Below the pieces are notes generated by a model that saw nothing but the letters and a program-made list of their open reading frames with translations, made no database searches and was not told the DNA's origin. Below, piece by piece: positions 7,161 to 15,509 of a stretch of 15,509 nt of DNA. Both the position numbers and the translations under genes were made by a program. Positions within the stretch are counted from its first letter, which is position 1. Each line of letters begins with the position of its first letter. The stretch spans positions 1 through 15,509 of the forward strand of contig JAAMPI010001359.1 in NCBI GenBank assembly GCA_013054445.1, in the 5' to 3' direction. Source of the stretch: Cudoniella acicularis. Taxonomy: Eukaryota; Ascomycota; Leotiomycetes; Helotiales; Helotiaceae.

Positions 7161-10047
7161 ATGTGTAAGCTTCATGGAGGCCAGGAAGTGGAGACGACAA
7201 GCATAGATGTGTCAAAAGGCAGAGAGATCTTACCCGCAAATGTTATCCCGAGGCACTATGACCTCACTTTAGAGCCAGACTTCTCGAAGTTGACTTATGA
7301 GGGAACGGTCATTGTGGACCTGGATGTCGTTGAGGACTCTTCCTCAGTGTCTCTGAACACGTTGGAGCTTGAAATCCACAGCACAAAGGTCATATCTGGG
7401 TCGCAAACCATTAGGTTAGTAAAAGCCCTATATGGGTATTTTCAACTATATTCCAGGCAATTCTAATACTAAATAGCTCTACACCTGAACTCACCTATAA
7501 TGAAAATACCCAAACCACACAAGTCGTATTTGGAAAGAGTCTGGCGAAAGGATCTAAGGCACAAATTGAGATGAAGTTCACCGGGCAGCTCAATGACAAG
7601 ATGGCTGGCTTCTACCGCTCGACCTACAAGAATGCTGATGGTAGCGAGGGAATTTTGGCCACAACTCAGATGGAACCCACCGATGCTCGAAGGGCTTTCC
7701 CATGTTTCGACGAACCTGCTTTAAAGGCCGAATTTACGATCACCTTAATCGCAGACAAGAAGTTAACATGCCTAAGCAATATGGATGTGGCTTCAGAGTC
7801 ACAAGTTCAGTCTACCCTGAGTGGAACCACTAAGAAGGCTGTCAAATTCAACAAGTCTCCACCCATGTCTACATATCTGGTCGCCTTTATCGTTGGTGAA
7901 CTCAATTACATTGAGACAGACAAATTCAGACTTCCTGTCAGAGTTTATGCTCCTCCCAGTCAGGATATTGAGCATGGTCGCTTTTCTTTGGACCTAGCCG
8001 CGCGAACTCTCGAGTTCTATGAGACGACTTTTGACAGCAAATTCCCTCTTCCAAAGATGGTGTGCTATCCTTCTTCTCAAATTTATGAATCCTGCTAATA
8101 ATATTAGGACATGGTCGCTATACCTGACTTTGCTGCCGGGTAAGCCCCCTGGATATTGATGAAGGAGTCATTATACTAATGCCTTAGCTCGCAGTGCCAT
8201 GGAAAACTGGGGTCTGATCACATATCGAGTAGTGGATATCTTATTCGACGAAAAGACTAGCGGAGCTTCTACGAAAGAGAGAGTCGCTGAAGTTGTTCAG
8301 CACGAACTTGCTCACCAGTGGTTTGGAAATCTTGTTACGATGGACTTCTGGGATGGTCTATGGCTTAATGAAGGATTCGCGACTTGGATGTCGTGGTACT
8401 CATGCAACATTTTCTATCCTGAGTGGAAAGTGTGGCAGAGCTATGTCACCGACACTCTTCAAGGAGCTCTTTCTTTGGATTCTCTACGGAGTAGTCATCC
8501 GATTGAAGTGCCAGTGAAGAGAGCAGATGAGGTCAATCAGATCTTTGATGCTATCTCTTATTCCAAGGGCTCTTGCGTCCTTCGAATGATTTCAAAGTAT
8601 CTCGGAGAGGACGTATTTATGGAAGGCATTCGTCAGTATCTAAAGAAGCATGCTTATGGCAACACCCAGACAGGCGATCTATGGGCTGCTTTGAGCGATG
8701 CTAGTGGGAAAGACTTGGCACAGACCATGAATATTTGGACTAAGCATGTTGGATATCCAGTTATCACGGTGACGGAGAACGAGAGCGACAAGACCATCCA
8801 TGTCAAACAAAATCGTCTGCTGCGTACGGCAGATGTAAAACCAGAGGAAGACACGGTTCTCTACCCTGTGTTTCTAGGCCTTAGAACCAGCGAGGGTGTC
8901 GACGAGGAACTTGTTCTATCAAAACGCGAGGATGTCTACAAGGTAAACGACATAGACTTTTTCAAGCTCAATGCCGACCACAGTGGTATCTACCGGACCT
9001 CCTACACCCCCGCACGTCTTGAGAAGCTTGGACAGGCCGCAAAAGACGGGCTGTTGAGCACTGAGGATCGTGCAGGAATGATAGCTGATGCAGGCGCCCT
9101 TGCGGCTTGTGGATATCAGAAGACTTCAGGCGTTTTGAATTTGCTGAAGGGTTTCGATAGCGAGAAAGAATTCATCGTTTGGAATGAAATTATTTCCAGA
9201 CTTGGCGCTATCCAAGGCGCATGGATCTTCGAGGACCAGAAAGTTAGAGATGGCCTCGAGACATTTCAACGCGACTTGGTCAGCGAAAAGGCGCATAAAG
9301 CTGGTTGGGAGTTCAAGGACAGCGATGACCACATTGAACAACAATTTAAGGGTATGCTCTTCGGCAGCGCTGGTATGTCTGGTGACAAGACTGTTATCAG
9401 AGCCGCCAAGGACATGTTTGCGAAATTTGCGGCAGGAGACAAATCTGCTATACATCCAAACATCCGAGGAAGCGTCTTTGGGATGGCGTTAAAGTATGGT
9501 GGGAAAGAAGAGGTAAGCATTCTGCCTTTGTTGTGGCCTCACATCTAACTCGAGATAGTACGATGTGATCCTGGAAACGTACCGCAATTCTAATAACAGT
9601 GATGAACGTAACACTGCTCTCCGCACTCTTGGCCGAGCCAAAGATCCCGAGCTCATCCGACGTACTATTGCTCTTCCATTCAGTGGAGAGGTGAAGGAGC
9701 AGGATGTCTACCTCCCAATTAGCGCTCTTCGAACCCACCCGGAGGGCATCGAGGCCCTTCATGTCTGGATGACAGAGAACTTTGATGCACTGGCGAAGAA
9801 GTTTCCGGCAGGTCTGTCGATACTTGGATCAATTGTGTCAATATGCACAACAGGATTTACTAAGCAGTCTGATATCGAGCGAATCCAGAAGTTCTTCGAA
9901 ACTAAAAGCACGAAGGGTTTCGACCAAACTCTTGCACAAAGCTTAGATGCAATTAGAGCAAAGGCGGCTTGGCTTGAACGCGATACAAAGGATGTTGAGG
10001 AGTGGGTCCGAGCATATAAAGGAAAAACTATTAAGAGCGAGTTGTAG
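7161..10047 (+). CDS. APE2: M1-family zinc aminopeptidase (Ape2/Aap1 type)
   Basis: Five exons: 7161-7414, 7477-8059, 8108-8139, 8195-9512 and 9559-10047; product 891 aa, normal for the family. Introns are 62, 48, 55 and 46 nt. The N-terminus GREILPANVIPRHYDLTLEPDF is typical of fungal M1 peptidases. The exopeptidase motif GAMEN is at 290-294, split by intron 3 within Gly290. The zinc site HELAH at 326-330 (His326, Glu327, His330) is followed 19 residues later by Glu349 in NEGF. Tyr412 (ISYSKG) matches the transition-state tyrosine. The C-terminal half is the ERAP1-like helical domain, ending WVRAYKGKTIKSEL. It removes N-terminal residues from peptides, in the cytosol or periplasm by analogy with yeast Ape2 and Aap1; no signal peptide is visible. 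All catalytic residues are present. The ATG chosen is the first in the conserved frame. The gene converges on the Hsp70-like gene with only 131 bases between stop codons. Confidence 0.97.
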
Positions 10048-10178
10048 ATCAACATCCAACCATCATGCACTAGATAGATCACCTCAGAATTAGGTATTAA
10101 ACCATACAATCTAGAAATGCAATGTCGCCGCCCCAAGTCGATTGCGGTCTACCCGTTTTGAAGTCTAGCAACAATATC

Positions 10179-12634
10179 TCATCGATATCTTTCATAACTG
10201 TCCGGATCATAATACTCGCTTGGCCTTGCTGATACTCCAGCGGAGTCCCACTCGACCTTGACCGCTTCATGGCTCCTGTTATACTTGACACCATTAAACC
10301 ATATTTCAAATTTTAGATCTGCAGGCCCGATGAGGAACTTCATCTGAAAGATAGCGTCGTAGTATTTACGCCCCTGCCAGAATCTCTTATTCTTGAGTTC
10401 AAATTCCTTCTCGTGCACTTCCTTTAGATCAGATTGGACGTTGCAGAGTGTATGTGCTCCAGCTGAAATTCTCGTCAAAACGCCGTCTCTTCTTGGAAAA
10501 TTGTTTACTCACCTTCATTGAGATTACGAGGCAATTTATCTCTGTCGTTGTGTGATATTATTATCTGGGTGTCCCATTGTCGACTAGGATCGCCAGGGCG
10601 TATTTTCTTGCTGAACGGTTTCTCTTTAGCCGTGTTCGTGTCTATCATATCTCCCTACTCTAGTAAGTACTTAAACAATATCTTGAATTTCATGAGTAAA
10701 ATCTTGTGGTATTTTTTGGACTTACTTTCTTAATCAGCCAATCGATTTGGTTAATCGCCCACCTTTTCTTGGTGTACGCGTCGTATTCTATCGTTGCGCC
10801 TGGATGCCGTATGGGGTCGTATATCTGCCTGCATGCTACACCATAGCTTGCTCGAGCTCTGTTTGCGTGAGTTTTAGGGAACTATGCAAGTTGTATATTT
10901 GATGGCAACGTACATTCTACTTTTCAAGGCCGCAGTACCCAAAATAAGCTTTTGTTTTCTGTCCATCACTAATCCCTTTACGACTGAGAGTCTTGGCTCC
11001 TGAAATAGTAACAACTTTATTAGCAATTGTTGCCGTCCTCAAAATGTATTTAAGTAACATACTTGCGAGCGCACAATCGACATGTCTGTTGAGCCGTACC
11101 TTCCTTCTAATCGTGTTTTGACGTAGTCGGAGCCACCCAAGCCACCGCTAAGAATCAGATATTTCTATTTGAGTGTTATTATCGGTAGCTATATGTTGAG
11201 TAACCCCAGTAGTTCTGGAACTTGATTGAGTAAACTTACAACCTGCTGCCCGGGTTGATTGGTCTGCATCCAATCAAGTTGCTCGTCGATCTTCTTAACA
11301 ATACCCCTGATTTGTGTGTCAAAAAGAGCCTGTAGCTCTGCTCTAATACACAGGTTAGTCAGTCGACAAATTTCCAGAAGGAAGTCTGCGGTGTTCTCAC
11401 TTTGAGAAAATTATTCGACCCCTTTCTATCCCTAAACCTGGATGGCTAAAGTTCTGACTGATATTAAGACCGAGGATGTCTAGCTTAAATTTGTATTCTG
11501 GGAAGTCTCCAACCGCCGAACCAAATTTGTGCTTGAAAGATTGAAATTGGGTACTTCGCGCTATCTTTCGTGCTAAATTCTGTGAGAGTGTATTTCCGTC
11601 GGGATGACTGTCTAGGCGTGCTTGGACAAGGAGCTCAAAAGAGTTGTCGATAAGTGTTGATCCAATTCCCACGCCAGACACAGCGTTGACCTGCTTTAAC
11701 GTGGGTAGTTTCGCATTTTCAACCTGTACTAGACCGAGATCTCTGGATGACAGTTAGAAAAGTTACTTGATGGGCGTGTTTAAAAACTGGTGCCAAGGAA
11801 TATAATGAGAGAGAGTTCTTACGTTGTTCCTCCACCAGCATCACATACAAGGAGCACATCACCATCCATAAATCTTACTTGTGGATTGCTCGCAACATAA
11901 ACCTGTTTCCTTGTTAGTAATTTTCAAACCTGACCAAAAAAAATATTAAATATTAAATTTAACGTAAAAGTAAGTAGGGTGTAGGCCAAACGATAAAAAC
12001 TTACAGCAGCGGCCTCTGCCTCAGTAAGGCCCATATTTACTACATGTTTCGACCTGTTCTCCTCGCCAAACCCCGAGGCTCGAACAGCCTCTTCGAAATT
12101 GTTCAGAACATTCAGAGATACCCAGGTAGTGGGCATACTGAAGTTGAATTCTACCGTCTTGTTCTGCCATGATCCTCCCGTGCTGCTTTCGATCGAATGT
12201 TTTATGTGTTGGTAGATTTGTTGCAGGAAGTATGCCGTTAATCGCTGTGCTTCTGCGACATTGGCGGGAATATCTTGTAGACCATTCCGCCTCGCTATAT
12301 CAATACTGCGCTGGTCGAGGTATATCTTGAAAAATTCCTCGATGCGCTCAGATTCTTCTGCTTCATCATTATCAACGAGAAATCCCCAGCTGTTATCCTT
12401 CCCTCGAATGAATCTCGTTGGAACCTTGACTTGATGAGCGTCTAGCAGTCCCGGCCAGTCATCGAGGGACTGTATGGAGTTTTGCAGATTTGTCCACGCG
12501 ACTCCTACATTTTTTTTTTTAGCAAGGCTACCTTTGTTCAAAATAATAATGTAAATTAATAAAATACCTGTATATGTCATGCCGAAGTCGATCCCGACAA
12601 CAAGGTCGGGTTTGTTCTGCGGAATGACCTCCAT
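10179..12634 (-). CDS. Hsp70-like ATPase, fungal type without classical substrate domain
   Basis: Ten exons in transcript order: 12634-12568, 12504-12005, 11902-11823, 11742-11401, 11342-11240, 11164-11063, 10999-10914, 10858-10726, 10654-10513 and 10462-10179; product 612 aa. Introns are 50-102 nt. Actin-fold ATPase motifs are visible: phosphate-1 VVGIDFGMTYTG (12-23), phosphate-2 LVCDAGGGTTDLG (207-219) and the adenosine motif YLILSGGLGGSDYV (366-379). The DnaK-type substrate-binding beta domain and EEVD tail are not recognisable; residues after about 450 instead follow the pattern of the fungal Hsp70-like group. Its cellular role is not established; ATP binding is inferred from the motifs. 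The usual second-position Thr of GTT is Met19 here. The first in-frame ATG (12634) is used; an upstream ORF ends 5 nt before it. Intron 1 has an A-tract in place of a pyrimidine tract before its acceptor. Confidence 0.92.
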
Positions 12635-12639
12635 TGACG

Positions 12640-12768
12640 TTATAGATTGCTTGATCCTGGCATAATTGTTTTCCACGGTGTTTTTTTAGAAGAGATACGC
12701 ATTTTGAAAAGTGTGGAAGTTCTAAATTTATGAGATGTCAGCAAGGCTGGCGTCAACTCGGCCCCCAT
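12640..12768 (-). promoter_or_regulatory. Possible upstream ORF in the Hsp70-like leader
   Basis: An ATG at 12768 opens a 42-codon frame, out of frame with the main gene, that ends with TAA at 12642-12640, 5 bases before the Hsp70-like ATG. A second ATG in the same frame at 12702 gives a 20-codon version (MRISSKKTPWKTIMPGSSNL). If the transcript starts upstream of these, ribosomes would meet them first, which could restrain translation. The transcript start is not known. Confidence 0.35.
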
Positions 12769-13415
12769 TCGAGGAAGGTACAAACTCCAGAAATCCCTGC
12801 CGGTTGGCTTGCGGGAGCTGTGGCTTGCAGCAGATGTTTTTTTAATCAAAGCGCAGTGCAGAAGGCAGTAAGGGCTGTTTGATGATTATCAATGTACTCT
12901 ATCACTTGCAACCCATGTTTCATGTGTCAGATGTACGTGAAGTGGCAGTACATTCAAATTCAGAGATCTGTCTCCTTACAGTCGGCAGGTTTGACAGACT
13001 TCTGGTGATTTTAGGATATTAAGAGGGTATAAACAACTTGATATTTACAATCTTGCTTTTGCAGCAGATAAAATGGTCGTGGAGGCTGTTGGGAAGTTCT
13101 GAACATAGGATTTCCTCATCGTGCGCCCCACTCTCCTCACAATCGCCCCGCCTCCATGCGGCTGCAGCAGCAAGGTTGTTTTCCGCCAACAGTCATATCA
13201 TTGGCCGTTATTTTGAAGAGCGCGAAGCAACATGCAGGTTCAGCCGCTGCGGCGAGCTTTCAATGTGTTCTCCGTTGGGAAGCTCTATTCGCGCGGGTTT
13301 GGGGGCGTAATAGGTTGCTGACCATTTCTGAGCGTAAAGGTGTTTCCCTCTTCCATTTCCTTCGATTCTCTTTCTCCTGTTCTCAATTCTTGCGCTATTA
13401 ATCAAAGATACCGCA
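12769..13415. promoter_or_regulatory. Divergent promoter region, Hsp70-like / membrane protein
   Basis: About 650 bases between the upstream ORF of the Hsp70-like gene and the ATG of the membrane-protein gene. No conserved coding is seen; overlapping short ORFs at 13038-13401 lie on both strands and look like chance. A GC-richer block at about 13120-13310 precedes the CT-rich leader of the right-hand gene. Confidence 0.45.
13342..13391 (+). promoter_or_regulatory. Pyrimidine-rich 5' leader of membrane-protein gene
   Basis: A run made mostly of C and T ends about 25 bases before the ATG at 13416. CT-rich tracts just around and after the transcription start are usual in filamentous fungi, so transcription probably begins near here. 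Confidence 0.5.
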
Positions 13416-14674
13416 ATGTCTTCCACGTCGACGGTAGTCACGGCGACGACGACGCCTCCATTCCCAACTTTCACAGTTCTATTGAATGGGACCTCGAATT
13501 CAACCTCGCCAACTAGTCTAACCAACGGGACAGATGCAGTTTCTACTTCGCCAACAGCACTCCCAGCAAATACATCAGTCCCAAAAGCAAACAAGATTTC
13601 TTCAGGAGCAGCTGCTGGAATAGGTGTTGGAGCAGCAGTAGTTGGTGCACTTCTCGCTTTTGCTTTAATCTGGTTATTCAGAAAACGGGAAAAGAGACCT
13701 GTTCAATCACCTGAAACTTTTGAACTCGGGAAAGTCCGTTACCAAGATGATGGATCGAGCGGCACTATTATCACCAGAGCTCATACCAGTCTGGATGAGA
13801 ATCTCCTGGATCGAGCGGATGATTCTCAGATCAAGCGACTGATGCAGGATCTCAACGATACCATAGATCAACACTGTGAAAATTTCTACCATCTCCAGTC
13901 CCCCAACCTCGATTCGAGAACACTTCAACAACACTTGATCGAAGCAAGATACAACGAGGTCATTACTTCTGGTCCTTCGGCAGCCGAAATGGTAGATCTG
14001 TTACAGAATCCAAACACACGCCTAAATGCAATCAGAAGATTTATAGCATGTATAATTCTCGGACACGTCGATTTCAAAACCGCTCCAGAGGTATCATTGC
14101 TTCCTCCATATATTGCAAATTTCATCCACAACATTCCAAAAATTGAAAACCAACCAGGTAGCGCAGAAAGTAAGCCGACAAGCAACCCACCCAAAAACCC
14201 CCGGTTCCTAGTCACTAACTAAAATGAAAAACAGATTATGAGAATGCTTTCAAAAAATGGCGTCGCACCAGCGCCTTCCTACTCTCCAATACACGCAGCA
14301 ACCGCGAAGCACCTCATGCAGATAAGGCGCAACTCAGCAGTGCGATAAACCGAAACTGTCAGCTCATAAATGCCGTGCTTCACCCATTCATCAGAGAAGG
14401 AGCGAAAACTGTTCGCGACCAGCAAGAAAATCTTCATGCCATCATTTTCGAAGCTGCACAACTAGGCCTTTTGCTATTCTCGCAGCCAACTACGTGGCTA
14501 CTTATCTGGGAAGCGAATGCTGGTGGACGAGGGAATTCGAGGGCTGGGGGCATATCTTCTGCTGCGAGTCGACACCGGATGACAGTCGCATTTCCAGCTT
14601 TAGGAGAAGTGATCGAGAAGGATGGGTCCAGAAGGACAAGGATACTCACTGATGTGGTAGAGGTGGATATTTGA
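13416..14674 (+). CDS. Single-pass membrane protein with Ser/Thr-rich outer part
   Basis: Two exons: 13416-14169 and 14235-14674; product 397 aa. The 65-nt intron has a GTAAGC donor, a CACTAAC branch and a CAG acceptor. Residues 1-60 are Ser/Thr/Pro-rich with four N-glycosylation sequons (Asn24, Asn28, Asn37, Asn52) and no obvious cleavable signal peptide. A glycine/alanine-rich membrane helix spans about 64-88 and is followed by the basic stop-transfer RKREKR. By the positive-inside rule the short N-terminus is outside and about 300 residues are cytosolic. The cytosolic part has helical stretches (SQIKRLMQDLNDTIDQHCENFYHLQ at 145-169; DYENAFKKW-like at the exon join) and ends in a charged strand-like tail. 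This is the build of a common uncharacterised group of mould membrane proteins, loosely like cell-wall stress sensors in shape, but no known domain is recognised. The function is unknown. Confidence 0.85.
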
Positions 14675-14849
14675 TATTAAATGTGAAAATATTAATTATA
14701 TGGTTCCCCCTTGTTCCGCTCAAGACGCTCGAGAATATTATAATGAGTGAAGCAAACTCCAAATGACCATCCAACAAAACGCTCCAAGCTCCTTCCTAAA
14801 TGCTAAATTATGTATCTCATTTCTCAAAGCAAAGCGCATTAGACCCTCC

Positions 14850-15509
14850 CTAGCTGCTAGATACCGACCGAGCATGCCTCCGTTTCCGCTCCTCTTCTCG
14901 TTTTCTCAGGTATTTAAAGTATGCAACCTCCGGATCCTCATCCTCAATTTGGACGGTCGATTTGCTAGTTTGAAGGTTTCTCTCATCGAGTTGTAGGCCC
15001 TCCGAAGCATTTGAGCGCATCGATGACTGGGAGGCTCTTGTGGAGAGGAATGGCCGTGGCGGTTCCAGAGATCTCGAGGAAGAGATGTTGAACGGAATAG
15101 AAGAGGGCATTGTATAATCTGTCTCTTTTTGGCGTGTCTCTGCTGGAAGCTCATAGATTCCGCCCGGATTAAGTTTCGACGGATCGGACCCGGCAAGCTC
15201 TGCAAAAAATGGAGGAGAAATCTTGGAACCTATTCAATCATTAGCTGATAGTTCATAGGTAAATGCCAAGTGAAAATAGTTTCACTCACCCATTTCTGAT
15301 GCGCCGTTCAAATTTACACAACTTCTTGACCGAATTTTCTTCAATAAATTCACGTTTTCGTATGTGATGGTCGGTGGTTCCTCAATTGAAATCTGTCGAG
15401 AATCCAAACTCCTTAGAAAGACAATTTCAACATTCATTGCAGCATGCTGTCGTTCAAGATTTCCTGTTCTCCTTGCGATCGCTGTCGAGTCCCCCATAAT
15501 CCATTTGAC
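14850..15509 (-). CDS. Unrecognised protein, probably 5'-truncated by window edge
   Basis: Two exons are visible: 15509-15290 (open to the edge) and 15229-14850, joined across a 60-nt intron with GTGAGT donor, GCTAATGA branch and TAG acceptor. From the in-frame ATG at 15497 the product would be 195 aa; but the frame is open past this ATG to the edge (VKWIM), so the true start may lie outside. The first exon contains a heptad-like, possibly coiled-coil part (ERQHAAMNVEIVFLRSLDSRQ). The second has GGIYELP, a Ser-rich low-complexity middle and a charged C-terminal helix, EVAYFKYLRKREEERKRRHA, before SVSSS and the stop. I do not recognise the family. It converges on the membrane-protein gene with 175 bases between the stop codons. 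Confidence 0.7.

Noticed and set aside
7050..7220. Plus-strand open frame across the aminopeptidase leader (HKFVESLKYNPSLDTLLLQQ)
   Set aside because: Protein-like to the eye but out of frame with the conserved aminopeptidase start and ends inside its first exon; best read as the leader.
9126..9762. Minus-strand ORFs of 84-109 aa
   Set aside because: Antisense of the aminopeptidase C-terminal domain.
1..15509. A secondary-metabolite or other co-acting gene cluster
   Set aside because: A LaeA-like methyltransferase is present, but no synthase, transporter set, cytochrome P450 or pathway regulator accompanies it; the neighbours are housekeeping or unrelated.

Overview
This window looks like nuclear DNA from a filamentous ascomycete (Pezizomycotina). 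The genes are spaced along both strands, split by many short GT-AG introns (46 to about 146 nt), often with CTAAC-like branch sites, and the proteins resemble families common in moulds. A Leotiomycete is my best guess from the feel of the proteins; the sequence alone does not prove it. I see no rRNA, tRNA, CRISPR array or intact transposon.

Layout, left to right. 1-966: no gene; the first 480 bases are strongly G-rich and C-poor on the + strand, and two palindromes lie at 738-797. 967-1936 (-): two-exon HPP-family membrane protein. 1937-3430: divergent intergenic region. 3431-5217 (+): ten-exon LaeA-type SAM-dependent methyltransferase. 5515-6066 (+): intronless J-domain and CSL zinc-finger protein, Dph4/Jjj3. 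6067-7160: intergenic, with small repeats and a doubtful minus-strand ORF. 7161-10047 (+): five-exon M1 zinc aminopeptidase of the Ape2/Aap1 type. 10179-12634 (-): ten-exon Hsp70-like ATPase, 612 aa, tail-to-tail with the aminopeptidase. 12635-13415: divergent promoter region with upstream ORFs in front of the Hsp70-like gene. 13416-14674 (+): two-exon single-pass membrane protein with a short Ser/Thr-rich outer part. 14850-15509 (-): 3' part of an unrecognised gene that probably runs off the right edge.

I rebuilt the spliced models by hand. Each complete model keeps frame through all its exons and gives a total divisible by three: 304, 379, 183, 891, 612 and 397 aa. The weakest point is the intron 2 / exon 3 junction of the methyltransferase.

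The genes do not form an evident pathway. They are a transporter-like membrane protein, a methyltransferase, a translation-factor modification chaperone, a cytosolic peptidase, an Hsp70-like ATPase and a cell-surface-type protein, each apparently independently controlled. I did not find a convincing new system. The best leads are the upstream ORF ending 5 nt before the Hsp70-like start, the altered phosphate-binding motif of that protein, the paired palindromes, and the repeated mini-hairpins downstream of DPH4.
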